Positions 40,765 through 50,535 of a DNA stretch of 64,000 nucleotides are shown piece after piece; positions within the stretch are counted from its first letter, which is position 1, and each line of letters starts with the position of its first letter. This DNA is from Rhodovulum adriaticum (lineage in GTDB: Bacteria > Pseudomonadota > Alphaproteobacteria > Rhodobacterales > Rhodobacteraceae): the NCBI RefSeq assembly GCF_004345735.1, contig NZ_SLXL01000001.1:381876-445875 (forward strand). Direction: 5' to 3'. A model generated the notes under the pieces. It made no database searches. It saw only the letters and a list, made by a program, of their open reading frames with translations, and was not told the DNA's origin. A program made the translations under genes and the position numbers.

Positions 40765-42957
40765 CTACCTCAGCCTCAGCGCGTTCAGCGACACGGTGAT
40801 AGAGGACGCCGACATCGCCAGCGCGGCGGCCAGCGGCGTGGCCAGCCCGACCAGCGCGATCGGCACCGCGATCAGGTTATAAAGCGCCGAGATCGAGAAA
40901 TTCTCGTGTATCCGGCGGGTGGCGCGGCGGGCGGTATCCACGACCTCGCCCAACGGCGCCATGTCATTGCCCAACAGCACGATGTCAGAGGCCACCCGCG
41001 CCGCATCCAGCGCGCTGGCCGGCGAAATCGACACATGCGCGGCCGCCAGCGCGGCGGTGTCGTTCAGCCCGTCCCCCACCATCAACACGCGATGCCCCTG
41101 ATCGGCCAGGGCCGCGACCTGTGCCGCCTTGTCCTCGGGCAGGGCCTCGGCGGTCCAGTCGTCGATGCCCAGCCGCGCGGCCAGATCGGCCACCGGGCTG
41201 GGCGCATCGCCCGAGACCAGCTTGATCGCCAGCCCTTGGGCATGCAGGCGCGCGACGGCCTCTTCGGCGCCGGGGCGCGGGCTGTCGCTGAAGGTAAAGG
41301 CCACCGGCGCCCCCTGCCCGATGCGCAGCCAGGCGGCGGTCTGTGTGCCGGTTTCGGCGCCGACCCAGGCCGCGCGGCCGAATTGCACCGTTTCGCCCGC
41401 CAGACGCGCCTGCACGCCATGGCCGGGCACCTCTTGCAACTCGGTCACGCTGGCGGGGCGGATGCCCGCCCCCTGTGCGGCGGCGGCCAGCGCACGGGCC
41501 AGCGGGTGGTTCGAGGCGCCCGCCAGCGCCGCGGCGATTTCCAGCGTGCGGCGCGGGTGATCGGCCAGGTTGGTCAGCTCGGGCGTGCCCATGGTCAGCG
41601 TGCCGGTCTTGTCGAACACGACTGTATCGACCTCGGCCAGCCGCTCCAGCGCGGTGCCGTCCTTGATCAGCATGCCGCGCTTGAACAACCGGCCCGACGC
41701 GGCGGTCGTCACCGCCGGAACGGCCAGCCCCAGTGCACAGGGGCAGGTGATGATCAGCACCGCCACCGCGATATTCAGCGCCAACCGCACATCGCCGCCG
41801 GAAATCCACAGCCAGGCGATAAACGCGGCCAGCGCCAGCAGATGCACACCCGGCGCATAGACCCGTGCCGCGCGGTCGGCCAGCGACGTGTAGCGGTTGC
41901 GCGCGCTTTCGGCGACGGCCACCAGATCGGCCATGCGGTGCAGGGAACTGTCCTCGCCCGCCGCGGTCACAGTTACCGCCAGCGGGCCGGTCAGGTTCAC
42001 CTCACCCGCGCTCAGCGCCATGCCCGGCCCGGCAAAGGCGGGCAGGGTTTCCCCGGTCAGCAGGGATCGGTCGATTTCCGACTGCCCCTCTGCCACCACG
42101 CCATCGACGGGCACGCGCGCGCCGGGCTTGACCAGCACGGTATTGCCCACGGCGATCTGGGCGATGGGCACGGTTTCCTCGGTTCCGTCCGCCCGGCGGC
42201 GCAGGGCGCGGGGCACCTCCAGCGCGGCCAGTTCCTCGGCGGCCGACCTGGCAATAGCACGGGTGCGATGATCCAGGTAACGCCCCGCCAGCAGGAAAAA
42301 CGTCAGCGACAGCGCCGCGTCGAAATAGGCGTGCTGGCCGCTTTGCGCGGTTTCATAAAGGGACATGCTGGCGGCCAGCAGGATCGCCAGCGAAATCGGC
42401 ACATCCATGTTCAGCCGCCCGTGTTTCAGCACCGCCAGCGCACTGCGGAAAAACGGCTGCGCGGCAAACCCGATGGCGGGCAGCGCGATCATGGCGGAAA
42501 TCCAGTGGAACATGTCGCGCGTGGCATCCGACGCACCGGACCAGACCGCCACCGACAGGATCATCACGTTGGCCATGGCAAAGCCCGACACCGCGATGCG
42601 CATCAGGATGTCCCGGCCCGCGCGGTCCGTGGCGGTGGCCGCGATCACGCTGGGGTCCAGTTCGTGCGCCTCGTAGCCGATGCCGGCCAGAACGGCGATC
42701 AGGTCCTCGGCGGTAACCTCGGGATCGGCCTCCACGGCCACGCGCTTCAGCGTCAGGTTTACCCGCGCCTCGTGCACGCAGGGGGTGGCGTTCAGGGCGC
42801 GTTCCACCGCGGCGATGCAGGCGGCGCAATGGATCGTGGGCAGCGACAGGAACAGGCGCGCGTCCTTAGGGGCCTGGGCAGCGGCCAGTTGTTCGGCCGA
42901 AGGGGCAGCCGAACAGGCCGGGCAGGCAGAGGGACGAGAGGAAAGCGCGCCGTCCAT
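40765..42957 (-). CDS. ccoI: copper-exporting P1B-type ATPase CcoI (FixI)
   Basis: The 730-residue product supplies copper for cbb3 oxidase assembly in the membrane. An N-terminal CPAC pair (12-15) and a heavy-metal-associated domain with CAAC (C44, C47) are followed by membrane helices. The transport motif is CPC in ITCPCALGLA. The phosphorylation site is FDKTGTLTMG, the ATP-binding domain includes the His-Pro pair in NHPLARAL, and the hinge is GDGLNDTAAL. The cluster position between ccoH and ccoS identifies it as CcoI rather than a copper-resistance CopA. Confidence 0.95.
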   Translation of the reverse strand: MDGALSSRPSACPACSAAPSAEQLAAAQAPKDARLFLSLPTIHCAACIAAVERALNATPCVHEARVNLTLKRVAVEADPEVTAEDLIAVLAGIGYEAHELDPSVIAATATDRAGRDILMRIAVSGFAMANVMILSVAVWSGASDATRDMFHWISAMIALPAIGFAAQPFFRSALAVLKHGRLNMDVPISLAILLAASMSLYETAQSGQHAYFDAALSLTFFLLAGRYLDHRTRAIARSAAEELAALEVPRALRRRADGTEETVPIAQIAVGNTVLVKPGARVPVDGVVAEGQSEIDRSLLTGETLPAFAGPGMALSAGEVNLTGPLAVTVTAAGEDSSLHRMADLVAVAESARNRYTSLADRAARVYAPGVHLLALAAFIAWLWISGGDVRLALNIAVAVLIITCPCALGLAVPAVTTAASGRLFKRGMLIKDGTALERLAEVDTVVFDKTGTLTMGTPELTNLADHPRRTLEIAAALAGASNHPLARALAAAAQGAGIRPASVTELQEVPGHGVQARLAGETVQFGRAAWVGAETGTQTAAWLRIGQGAPVAFTFSDSPRPGAEEAVARLHAQGLAIKLVSGDAPSPVADLAARLGIDDWTAEALPEDKAAQVAALADQGHRVLMVGDGLNDTAALAAAHVSISPASALDAARVASDIVLLGNDMAPLGEVVDTARRATRRIHENFSISALYNLIAVPIALVGLATPLAAALAMSASSITVSLNALRLR

Positions 42958-42961
42958 ATCC

Positions 42962-43426
42962 CTAGCCCCTTACGAACAGCTCCAGCCGTTGGCGAAACTC
43001 GGTCCCGTCCTCGGCCACGGCGTTCAGGCGGATGGTCCAGTATCCGGGGTCCAGCGCCATTTCAGCGGAATAGGCCCCGCTGTAATAGATCAGCTCGGGC
43101 CGCTTGTCGTCGCGGTTAGAGGTTTTGCGCCCGATCGTCAGGTCGATCCCCGGCACCTGCACGGGCAGCCCCTCTGCGTCGGTCACGCGCAGCACGAACA
43201 TCTGCGCATCCTCGTTGTAATCGGCCACGGCGGTCCATCCCAGGGCCTCTTGCGCGGCGCGCTGCGCGTCGAAATGCTGGCTGGCGACATAGCTGTTCTT
43301 GACCTCCAGCCCCGGAAAGGTGCGCACCGCCTGAAAGGCCAGGGTCAGGTTCACCGCGATCACCACGCCGAAGGCGGCAACCGTAAAGATCAGGACCTGA
43401 CGCCCGGTGATTTGTTTCGTGCTCAT
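42962..43426 (-). CDS. ccoH: cbb3 oxidase assembly protein CcoH (FixH)
   Basis: The 154-residue product has one N-terminal membrane anchor (VLIFTVAAFGVVIAVNLTLA) and a periplasmic FixH domain (FPGLEVKNSYVASQHFDA near the start, ending in WTIRLNAVAEDGTEFRQRL). CcoH is a stable part of the cbb3 assembly complex. Its ATG overlaps the ccoG stop as ATGA, and ccoI starts four bases after its stop. Confidence 0.93.
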   Translation of the reverse strand: MSTKQITGRQVLIFTVAAFGVVIAVNLTLAFQAVRTFPGLEVKNSYVASQHFDAQRAAQEALGWTAVADYNEDAQMFVLRVTDAEGLPVQVPGIDLTIGRKTSNRDDKRPELIYYSGAYSAEMALDPGYWTIRLNAVAEDGTEFRQRLELFVRG

Positions 43427-44856
43427 CGTATTTCCGTCCCGTTGAAGACCGTGTCCTTGTAGGCGCGTTCGTCCGCCTCGATGTCGTGCAGCCAGATCCG
43501 CAGATCGGTCTGCGCGGCGCGCGCGGCATCCGTGCCCGGCGCGGCGATGACATAGACCCGCTTCAGCGCGGTGGCATCCGGGGCGACCTCGACCATGCCG
43601 TTTGCGGCGCCTTCGACCTCGACGCTGAAGACATCGTTGGGCGTGACGGTGATGTGGAACCAGCGCGGTTCGCCATGCATGTTGCGCACCCGCACGTCAT
43701 AGGTGTTGCGGATCGACCCGTCCGACAGGGTGACAAAGATCGGGTTGCGTACCGGCGAAACGGTCATGTCGATTTCGGACCGCACGAACAGCGCCACCAC
43801 CAGCGCAACGCCCACCGCCGACCACAGCGTCGTATACAGCACCGTGCGCAGGCGGAAGATGTGCTTCCACACGGGTTTCGGCGCCTGGCCTGCGCGCTCG
43901 CGGCTCTCGTCCGACAGGGCCATGTAATCGACCAGGCCGCGCGGCTTGCCGATCTTTTCCATCACGTCGTCGCAGGCGTCGATGCACAGCCCGCAGGTGA
44001 TGCAGGCCAGTTGCTGGCCATCGCGGATATCGATCCCCATGGGACAGACGTTCACGCAGGCGTTGCAGTCGATGCAGTCACCCAGGTTTTCCGCGCCTTC
44101 GGCCTTGCGGTGCTTGCCGCGCGGTTCGCCCCGCCATTCGCGATAGCCGATGGTCAGCGTGTCCTCATCCATCATCGCGGCCTGGATGCGCGGCCAGGGG
44201 CACATGTAAATGCAGACCTGTTCGCGCATGAACCCGCCCAGCACAAAGGTCGTCGCGGTCAGCACCAGGATCGTGGTGTAGGCCACCGGGTGCGCCTGCA
44301 GCGTCAGCAGGTTGCCCAGCAGCGTCGGCGCATCGGCGAAATAGAACACCCAGGCCCCGCCAGTCGCTACCGCGATAAGCAGCCACAGGATCATCTTGGT
44401 CACGCGCAGGCGGATCTTGTGGGCGTCCCATCCCGATTTCCACAGGCGGACCCGCTTGTTCCGATCGCCCTCGATCCAGCGTTCGGTCAGGATGAACAGG
44501 TCGGTCCAGACGGTCTGCGGGCAGGTATAGCCGCACCACACACGGCCAAGCGCCGAGGTGAACAGGAACAGGCCCAGCCCCGCCATGATCAAAAGGCCCG
44601 CGACGAAATAGAATTCGTGCGGCCAGATCTCGATCCAGAAGAAGAAGAAGCGCCGGTTCGCCAGGTCGATCAACACCGCCTGGTCGGGCAGGTTCGGGCC
44701 GCGATCCCAACGCACCCAGGGCAGCAGGTAGTAGATGCCCAGGGTAATCCCCATGATCCACCATTTCAGGCTGCGGAACGTGCCGGACACGCGCCGGGGG
44801 AAGATCGGCTCGCGGGCGGAATAAAGGCGGTCGGGGTCCTGGTCTGTCGAGCTCAC
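43423..44856 (-). CDS. ccoG: cbb3 oxidase accessory iron-sulfur protein CcoG (RdxA/FixG)
   Basis: The 477-residue product is a membrane protein that in relatives reduces copper for oxidase assembly. It has about five membrane segments, the CGYTCPQTVW motif, and two 4Fe-4S motifs in CIDCNACVNVCP and CITCGLCIDACD near residue 260-290. A C-terminal Ig-like domain (VYVIAAPGTDAARAAQ) lies in the periplasm. It heads the ccoGHIS operon; no FNR-like box is visible in its upstream 344 bases. Confidence 0.95.
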   Translation of the reverse strand: MSSTDQDPDRLYSAREPIFPRRVSGTFRSLKWWIMGITLGIYYLLPWVRWDRGPNLPDQAVLIDLANRRFFFFWIEIWPHEFYFVAGLLIMAGLGLFLFTSALGRVWCGYTCPQTVWTDLFILTERWIEGDRNKRVRLWKSGWDAHKIRLRVTKMILWLLIAVATGGAWVFYFADAPTLLGNLLTLQAHPVAYTTILVLTATTFVLGGFMREQVCIYMCPWPRIQAAMMDEDTLTIGYREWRGEPRGKHRKAEGAENLGDCIDCNACVNVCPMGIDIRDGQQLACITCGLCIDACDDVMEKIGKPRGLVDYMALSDESRERAGQAPKPVWKHIFRLRTVLYTTLWSAVGVALVVALFVRSEIDMTVSPVRNPIFVTLSDGSIRNTYDVRVRNMHGEPRWFHITVTPNDVFSVEVEGAANGMVEVAPDATALKRVYVIAAPGTDAARAAQTDLRIWLHDIEADERAYKDTVFNGTEIR

Positions 44857-45200
44857 ACGCTCACTCCGTTCGGCTGCGGGGCCGCCCGGCCGCTGTCGCG
44901 GAACGGCACGGTCCCTGCTTCAACTCATAGCTAGACCCTGCGGCCCACGATGGAAAGCGGCGGGGCGTTCACGATCGGCCGTCATGGGACATTTCCGCGG
45001 CGCGGGCGCAGTGTGGGCTGCGCAATCCGGACCGGGGGTCGGTTTCGGAACTGGGCGCGAACGCACAGGGCTCTCTCAGGGGGCGCGCTGGATGTGGGCG
45101 GGGGCCGGGCGATGATAACACCGGCCCCCGTGGAAACGCGCGAACAGGATGGGGGCCGGTGCCATCGACCGAGGGCCTTGCGACCCCCGGAAGTCGATAA
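44857..45200. other. 344-base non-coding gap between ccoG and ccoP
   Basis: No convincing gene is seen. It holds a 9-bp hairpin GGGGGCCGG/CCGGCCCCC (45100-45108 with 45121-45129, 12-base loop) without a T tract on either side. This may mark the 3' end of the ccoNOQP message or protect it from exonucleases. The ccoG promoter must lie near 44860-44950; no TTGAT-N4-ATCAA match is visible there. Confidence 0.5.
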
Positions 45201-46085
45201 TCACTCGCCACCCCCCAACTGGTGCACGTAGACAGCCACCGCGCGACGTTCCGCATCGGTCAACCGTTCCTGATGGCTCGGCATGATGCCGAAGCGCGCG
45301 TAAGTCACGGTTTCAGTCAGCGTTTCCACGTCGCCGCCGTAAAGCCAGATCGCGTCCGTCAGGTTGGGCGCGCCCTGGTAACGGTCTCCGGTTCCGTCCT
45401 CCATGTGGCAGGCAGCACAGTTGTAGAGGAAAACCTCTTCGCCGGCGCTTGCCAATGCGGCATCGTGTTCCTGCCCGGAAATCTTGCGAACGTACTGAAC
45501 GACCGCGGTGATTTCCTCTTCGGGCAGGTAATCGTCGCCAAAGGCGGGCATCTGCGACCAGCGCGCATCGGGGTCATCCTCGTTCCGGATGCCATGAGTC
45601 GCGGTGTAATAGATTTCCTCCAGCGCGCCGCCCCACAACCAGTCGTCATCCGACAGGGTGGGATAGCCGTTGGCCTGAACGCCGCCGCCCTCGCGCCCGT
45701 GGCACTGCACGCAATAGGCGTTAAAGACGGATTCGCCCCAGTTGCGGGCAAAGTTGTCCAGCGCCGGATCCTCGCGGATCACCTCGCGGTCCAACTCGAC
45801 CGAAACCAGCTTGGCCACAAGATCCGCATTCGCCTCTTCGAACCGCTGGATGTCCTTTGCCACCTCTGCGCGGGTGGAATAACCCAGCAGACCGGGCGTC
45901 GCGCCCTTTATCAGCGGAACCGAGGGGTAAAGGATCGCATAGACCACCGCGAAGGCGATACAGGCGTAAAAGGTCCACAGCCACCAGCGCGGCATCGGGT
46001 TGTCCAGTTCCTGGATACCGTCCCAGCTGTGGCCGGTGGTCGGAACTTCGCCCTCTTTGGGCTTGTCGTGATCGGTGTTGCTCAT
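45201..46085 (-). CDS. ccoP: cbb3 oxidase diheme cytochrome c subunit CcoP
   Basis: The 294-residue product carries two c-type hemes (CVQCH near residue 125 and CAACH near residue 225) and an N-terminal membrane anchor (WWLWTFYACIAFAVVYAILY). It passes electrons from soluble or anchored cytochrome c to CcoO/CcoN. ATG at 46085 overlaps the ccoQ stop as ATGA and follows AAGGAGG by 7 bases; a start at 46106 is less likely. The N-terminal part (TGHSWDGIQELDNPMP) is family-typical. Confidence 0.95.
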   Translation of the reverse strand: MSNTDHDKPKEGEVPTTGHSWDGIQELDNPMPRWWLWTFYACIAFAVVYAILYPSVPLIKGATPGLLGYSTRAEVAKDIQRFEEANADLVAKLVSVELDREVIREDPALDNFARNWGESVFNAYCVQCHGREGGGVQANGYPTLSDDDWLWGGALEEIYYTATHGIRNEDDPDARWSQMPAFGDDYLPEEEITAVVQYVRKISGQEHDAALASAGEEVFLYNCAACHMEDGTGDRYQGAPNLTDAIWLYGGDVETLTETVTYARFGIMPSHQERLTDAERRAVAVYVHQLGGGE

Positions 46086-46300
46086 GTCCGCGCCTCCTTG
46101 TGGCACGCCGCACCCTCGTCGTCGCTTTGATCGCGCGGGGCGGGTTCGTCATCATGGCGGAAAGGGATGTCTGCGGTATCGCGGTACTCGCGGGTGCTGC
46201 CCGGGCGGAACACCCAGGCAATCACCCCGAGAAAGAACAGCGTCAGCGCCAGCAGCGCCCAGCTATCCGCGAATTCCCGCATGGCGGAATAGGTTTCCAT
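46082..46300 (-). CDS. ccoQ: cbb3 oxidase small subunit CcoQ
   Basis: The 72-residue product has one membrane helix (WALLALTLFFLGVIAWVF) and a charged cytoplasmic tail, as in CcoQ, which stabilises the oxidase and in Rhodobacter influences redox signalling. Two adjacent ATG codons at 46303 and 46300 are possible. I prefer the second, which begins METYSAMREFADSW like the family and lies 7 bases from GAGG. Confidence 0.9.
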   Translation of the reverse strand: METYSAMREFADSWALLALTLFFLGVIAWVFRPGSTREYRDTADIPFRHDDEPAPRDQSDDEGAACHKEART

Positions 46301-46309
46301 CATCCCACC

Positions 46310-47038
46310 TCAGCGGCTTGCATGCGGCTCGAAGGTCGAGAAATCGACCAGCGTGCCCAGCATTTGCAGGTAGGCCACCAGCGCATCCATTTCCGAGATA
46401 CCCGGATTGCCGTCGAAATTGCGGACCTGCGCGCCGGGATACCGTTCCAGCAGACCGTCCACGCCATCGGCATAGGGGTCGATCTGGGCGTTGAAATCCG
46501 CGGTCGCGTTTTCCAGCATCTCGTCGGTATAGGGCACACCGACGGCCAGATGCGTGCGCAGCTTGTCCTCGATGTATTTGCCGTCAAGCATCCGGTTTTC
46601 CAGGAAGGCGTATTTCGGCATCACCGATTCCGGCACCACAGACTGCGGGTCGCGCAGGTGCTGGACGTGCCAGTCATCCGAATAGCGCCCGCCGACGCGG
46701 GCCAGGTCCGGCCCGGTCCGCTTGGATCCCCACTGGAACGGATGGTCGTACATCGATTCCGCCGCCAGGCTGTAATGGCCATAGCGTTCCACCTCGTCGC
46801 GCATGGGGCGGATCATCTGGCTGTGGCAGACATAGCACCCTTCGCGGACGTAGATGTCGCGCCCGGCCAGTTCCATGGGCGAGTAGGGGCGCACGCCCTC
46901 TACCTCTTCAATCGTGTTTTCGAGGTAGAAGAGCGGTGCGATTTCCACCAACCCGCCGATGGTCACAACCAGAAAGCTGAACACCAGCAGCAGCGACGCG
47001 TTCTTCTCAAGGATCTTGTGTTTGTCGAGAATTGCCAT
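46310..47038 (-). CDS. ccoO: cbb3 oxidase monoheme cytochrome c subunit CcoO
   Basis: The 242-residue product has an N-terminal membrane anchor ([20 protein letters not shown]), one heme c motif ([12 protein letters not shown]) and the family sequence [16 protein letters not shown]. It links CcoP to the catalytic subunit. It begins 12 bases after the ccoN stop in the ccoNOQP operon. Confidence 0.96.
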   Translation of the reverse strand: MAILDKHKILEKNASLLLVFSFLVVTIGGLVEIAPLFYLENTIEEVEGVRPYSPMELAGRDIYVREGCYVCHSQMIRPMRDEVERYGHYSLAAESMYDHPFQWGSKRTGPDLARVGGRYSDDWHVQHLRDPQSVVPESVMPKYAFLENRMLDGKYIEDKLRTHLAVGVPYTDEMLENATADFNAQIDPYADGVDGLLERYPGAQVRNFDGNPGISEMDALVAYLQMLGTLVDFSTFEPHASR

Positions 47039-47050
47039 TGTCGCCCCTCC

Positions 47051-48649
47051 TTATTCAGCCGGGGCCGCAACGGGCGTGGCCGATTTGGCCGGTGCCGATG
47101 TCGCGGTTTTCCACAGATTGTAGCACATGATCAGCCCGCCGGTGACGTACAGGCCACCGCCCAGGGCACGGACCACGTACATCGGGAACTTGGCGTCCAC
47201 CGTGTCGGCGAAGCTGTTGACCAGGAAGCCCTGGGCATCGACCTCGCGCCACATCAGGCCCTCCATGATGCCCGACACCCACATCGACGCCGCGTACAGA
47301 ACGATGCCGATCGTCGCCAGCCAGAAGTGCCAGGACACCATCGCGGTGGAATACAGCCGTTCCTTGTTCCACAGCCGCGGCGCCAGGAAGTAGAGCGCGC
47401 CGAAGGTGATCATGCCGTTCCAGCCCAACGCGCCGGAATGCACGTGCCCGATGGTCCAGTCGGTGTAGTGGCTCAGGCTGTTCACCGCCCGGATCGACAT
47501 CATCGGCCCCTCGAAGGTGGACATGCCGTAAAAGCCGACCGAGACCACCATCATGCGGATGATCGGGTCGGTGCGCAGCTTGTCCCAGGCGCCCGACAGC
47601 GTCATCAGGCCGTTGATCATGCCGCCCCAGGACGGCATCCACAGCATGATCGAGAACACCATGCCCAGCGTGCCGGCCCAGTCGGGCAGCGCGGTATAGT
47701 GCAGGTGGTGCGGACCGGCCCAGATATACATGAAGATCAGCGCCCAGAAGTGGATGATCGACAGCTTGTAGCTGTAGACCGGGCGCTCGGCCTGCTTGGG
47801 CACGAAGTAGTACATCATCCCCAGGAACCCGGCCGTCAGGAAGAAGCCCACCGCGTTATGGCCGTACCACCACTGCGTCATGGCGTCCTGCACACCCGAG
47901 AACAGCTGCACCGACTTGGACCCGTAGATCGAAACAGGCAGCGACAGGTTGTTCACCAGGTGCAGCATCGCGACGGTCACGATGAAGGACAGGTAGAACC
48001 AGTTGGCCACGTAGATGTGGGGTTCCTTGCGCTTGAAGATCGTACCCAGGAAGATCGCCAGGTAGGTGACCCAGATGATCGTCAGCCAGATGTCGACGTA
48101 CCATTCCGGCTCGGCGTATTCCTTGGACTGGGTCACGCCCAGCAGATAGCCGGTCGCGGCCAGCACGATGAACAGCTGATAGCCCCAGAACACGAACCAC
48201 GCGGCGTTGCCGCCCCACAGCCGCGCCGCGCTGGTGCGCTGCACCACGTAGAAGGATGTCGCAATCAGCGCGTTGCCGCCAAAGGCAAAGATCACCGCCG
48301 AGGTATGCAGCGGCCGCAACCGGCCAAAGTTCAGAACACCCTGCGCCCATTCGAAATTGAGGCCCGGAAAGGCCAGCTGACTGGCGATGAAGGTGCCTGC
48401 GGCAAACCCCACAACCCCCCAGAACGCCGTCGCGATGACGCCCGCGCGGACGACATCGTCCATATATCCCGTTTCAGGTGCCGGCTTGGCGCGGCCCAGG
48501 CCGCGCAGCGTGTACAGCACCATGCCCCCGGCCACCACCAGCACGATAATCATGTGCACCTGATAGGCCATGTCGCGCGCCATATAGGCAGCAAACGCAG
48601 CACATGCCGCGATCGCGCCGTAGACGGCGACCTTCACGTAATCCCACAT
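47051..48649 (-). CDS. ccoN: cbb3 oxidase catalytic subunit CcoN
   Basis: The 532-residue product is the heme-copper oxidase subunit I of the C type, with about 12-14 membrane helices. Histidine ligands for heme b, heme b3 and CuB are in [35 protein letters not shown] and [17 protein letters not shown]; the tyrosine in YGHNAVG is the cross-linked one of C-type enzymes. It heads ccoNOQP. A weak FNR-like box lies about 112 bases upstream (48761-48774). Confidence 0.97.
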   Translation of the reverse strand: MWDYVKVAVYGAIAACAAFAAYMARDMAYQVHMIIVLVVAGGMVLYTLRGLGRAKPAPETGYMDDVVRAGVIATAFWGVVGFAAGTFIASQLAFPGLNFEWAQGVLNFGRLRPLHTSAVIFAFGGNALIATSFYVVQRTSAARLWGGNAAWFVFWGYQLFIVLAATGYLLGVTQSKEYAEPEWYVDIWLTIIWVTYLAIFLGTIFKRKEPHIYVANWFYLSFIVTVAMLHLVNNLSLPVSIYGSKSVQLFSGVQDAMTQWWYGHNAVGFFLTAGFLGMMYYFVPKQAERPVYSYKLSIIHFWALIFMYIWAGPHHLHYTALPDWAGTLGMVFSIMLWMPSWGGMINGLMTLSGAWDKLRTDPIIRMMVVSVGFYGMSTFEGPMMSIRAVNSLSHYTDWTIGHVHSGALGWNGMITFGALYFLAPRLWNKERLYSTAMVSWHFWLATIGIVLYAASMWVSGIMEGLMWREVDAQGFLVNSFADTVDAKFPMYVVRALGGGLYVTGGLIMCYNLWKTATSAPAKSATPVAAPAE

Positions 48650-48760
48650 CGGATTTCCCTTCGTCTCGCATCGGTCATTCCCACACGACCGACTCCCTCA
48701 CGATACCGTGACGTATCCCGTTGTATGCAAAACTTTGCATGGTTCAAAGTCAAGTCTTCT

Positions 48761-48774
48761 TTGACCCATTCCAA
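48761..48774 (-). promoter_or_regulatory. weak FNR-like box facing ccoN
   Basis: Read on the minus strand the site is TTGGAATGGGTCAA, matching TTGAT-N4-ATCAA at 7 of 10 positions. CAAAGT follows after 23 bases (48732-48737), similar to the TAAAG -10-like elements of the usp and hemN promoters at the same distance from their boxes. Confidence 0.4.
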
Positions 48775-48781
48775 TTCAAGA

Positions 48782-48795
48782 TTGATCCTTGTCAA
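48782..48795 (+). promoter_or_regulatory. FNR/FnrL box upstream of usp (and ccoN)
   Basis: TTGATCCTTGTCAA matches TTGAT-N4-ATCAA at 9 of 10 positions. TAAAGT (48819-48824) begins 23 bases after the box, giving class II spacing with a start near 48830 and a leader of about 33 nt before usp. Confidence 0.78.
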
Positions 48796-48862
48796 AGCCC
48801 GGCCCGCCCCCGCGCGCCTAAAGTCCCCCAAGCGCGACGACCGACGGGAAGGAGACACCCCG

Positions 48863-49702
48863 GTGGCTTACAAGACGATTTTGACCATCATCACCGATAC
48901 GGATATTTCCGCCTCGGCGCTGGAGCCGGCAATCACGCTGGCCATGCGCGAAGAGGCGCATCTGGATGTGCTGTGCCTGGGCGTGGATCGCACCCAGACA
49001 GGGTACTACTACGCAGGCACCAACGCCTTCATTCAGCAGGAAACGCTGCACAAGGCCCAAGAGGACGCAGCCGCGATCGAAACCGCCGTCAAGGCGCGGC
49101 TGGCCCCCGAGGGCATCGCCTGGGCGTCCGAGGCCGCCGTGGCGCAGATTGCCGGGCTGTCGCACCTTGTGGCGCAGCGGGCGCGGTTTTCCGACCTGGT
49201 CGTGATGCCCCGCCCCTATGGCGAGGGTCGCGGCATCGAGGACGAAGCGGCGGTCGAGGCGGTTCTGTTCGACGGTCACGCCCCCCTGCTGATCGTGCCG
49301 GAAAACGCCGACACCGCCAATATCGGCCAGAAAATCGTGATCGCCTGGAACCAAAGCGCCGAGGCCATGGCCGCGGTCAAGCAGGCGATGCCCCTGATGC
49401 AGGCCGCCGAACTGGTCAACATTGCCGTGGTCGATCCGCCGAAGCACAGCCCCGACCGTTCCGATCCGGGCGGCGCGCTGTCGCAGATGCTGTCGCGCCA
49501 CGGGGTAAAATCGGAAATCTCGGTGCTGGCCAAGACCATGCCGCGGGTGTCGGACGTGCTGATGCGCCACGCCCAGGACATCGATGCCGACATGATGATC
49601 ATGGGCGCCTATGGTCATTCGCGCTTTCGCGAGGCGATCCTGGGCGGCGCCACGCGCAGCACCCTGGAAAAGACCGAGTTCCCGGTCTTCATGGCGCATT
49701 AG
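48863..49702 (+). CDS. tandem-domain universal stress protein
   Basis: The 279-residue product has two UspA-like domains. The first (about 1-145) starts TILTIITDTDISASALEPAI. The second (about 155-279) has KIVIAWNQSAEAMAAVKQAM and the ATP-binding-type loop GAYGHSRFREAILGG with a C-terminal TLEKTEFPVFMAH. The GTG start follows GGAAGGAG. It lies between fnrL and ccoN and is preceded by a strong FNR box, so it is probably induced at low oxygen. Its molecular function is unknown. Confidence 0.9.
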   Translation: MAYKTILTIITDTDISASALEPAITLAMREEAHLDVLCLGVDRTQTGYYYAGTNAFIQQETLHKAQEDAAAIETAVKARLAPEGIAWASEAAVAQIAGLSHLVAQRARFSDLVVMPRPYGEGRGIEDEAAVEAVLFDGHAPLLIVPENADTANIGQKIVIAWNQSAEAMAAVKQAMPLMQAAELVNIAVVDPPKHSPDRSDPGGALSQMLSRHGVKSEISVLAKTMPRVSDVLMRHAQDIDADMMIMGAYGHSRFREAILGGATRSTLEKTEFPVFMAH

Positions 49703-49726
49703 GGAAAACCGGGGGTGTGCCGCGCG

Positions 49727-50473
49727 TTACGCCGGCATGCCCCCATCGTTGTCATCGCCCGTCTCGCCAAGCAGGCGGTCGAAATCGGGGATCGTCACAT
49801 GACGCTTGCCTTCCAGCACGATGACGCCGTCGCGTTTCAGCGCGGACATCTGGCGGCTGACGGTTTCCAGCGTCAGGCCCAGGTAATCGGCCATGGCCTC
49901 GCGCGTCAGGGGCAGGTCAAAGACGATCTTGCCCCGCGTCGGCCCCAGTTTCAGCGTCGCATCGCGCCGGGCGATGATGGCCAGCAGGCTTGCGATCTTT
50001 TCGCGCGCGGTCTTGCGCCCCAAGAGCAGCATCCATTCCCGCGCCGCGTCCAGTTCGTCCAGCGTCATTTCCAGCAGGCGCTGGCCGATATGGGGCGTTC
50101 TGCCCATCAGCTCTTCGAACGGTTTGCGGCGGAAACAGCACATCGTCAGCGGGGTCGTGGCGACCACGTCATAGGCGGCGGCCTCGCGGCCCGGACGCCC
50201 GACGAAATCGGACGGCAGCAGCAAACCCACCATCTGGGTGCGCCCATCCTCCATCGTCTGGCTGAGGGTGGCGATTCCCTCTACCACCGAGGCGACGAAA
50301 TCCATCCGGTCGCCCGACCAGATAACCGTCTGACCCGCATCAAAGGTGCGGTAATATTTCATGTTTTCAAGCTGATCCAGCTCGTCACTTTCACAGCGGG
50401 CGCAGACCGCACGGTGCCGGATCGGACAATCCGAGCAATCTACATGCGCAAGGGGAGGGTCGGTAACGGCCAT
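49727..50473 (-). CDS. fnrL: oxygen-responsive regulator FnrL
   Basis: The 248-residue product is a CRP/FNR regulator. Cysteines C13, C16 and C24 or C27 near the N-terminus together with C113 can hold the oxygen-labile 4Fe-4S cluster. The cyclic-nucleotide-like beta barrel spans about 30-130. The helix-turn-helix near residue 195 contains TLETVSRQ, the Glu..Ser-Arg pattern that recognises TTGAT. ATG at 50473 is chosen because it gives the family length; the in-frame TTG at 50500 would start inside the FNR box. The box itself ends 14 bases upstream of the ATG, suggesting negative autoregulation. Confidence 0.95.
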   Translation of the reverse strand: MAVTDPPLAHVDCSDCPIRHRAVCARCESDELDQLENMKYYRTFDAGQTVIWSGDRMDFVASVVEGIATLSQTMEDGRTQMVGLLLPSDFVGRPGREAAAYDVVATTPLTMCCFRRKPFEELMGRTPHIGQRLLEMTLDELDAAREWMLLLGRKTAREKIASLLAIIARRDATLKLGPTRGKIVFDLPLTREAMADYLGLTLETVSRQMSALKRDGVIVLEGKRHVTIPDFDRLLGETGDDNDGGMPA

Positions 50474-50486
50474 TCCGTTTCCAGTT

Positions 50487-50500
50487 TTGACTTCGATCAA
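50487..50500 (+). promoter_or_regulatory. FNR/FnrL box between fnrL and hemN
   Basis: TTGACTTCGATCAA matches TTGAT-N4-ATCAA at 9 of 10 positions. TAAAGC (50523-50528) begins 22 bases after it. Class II activation from this site would start transcription near 50535, immediately before the hemN ATG at 50536. For fnrL the site lies in the leader, where it should repress. Confidence 0.78.
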
Positions 50501-50535
50501 GGAGCAGGCCCTTGGGTAAACCTAAAGCTAGTCCA

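Noticed and set aside
48749-48765. Inverted repeat GTCAA-N7-TTGAC near the usp-ccoN FNR boxes
   Set aside because: The half-sites have the opposite polarity to TTGAT-N4-ATCAA and the wrong spacing, so it is not an FNR site.
45857-49702. Very long open frame on the plus strand opposite ccoP, ccoQ, ccoO and ccoN, running into usp
   Set aside because: Only the last 279 codons (usp) are real. The rest is the antisense of conserved oxidase genes, rich in His, Gln, Arg and Gly as expected for reverse frames in GC-rich coding DNA.
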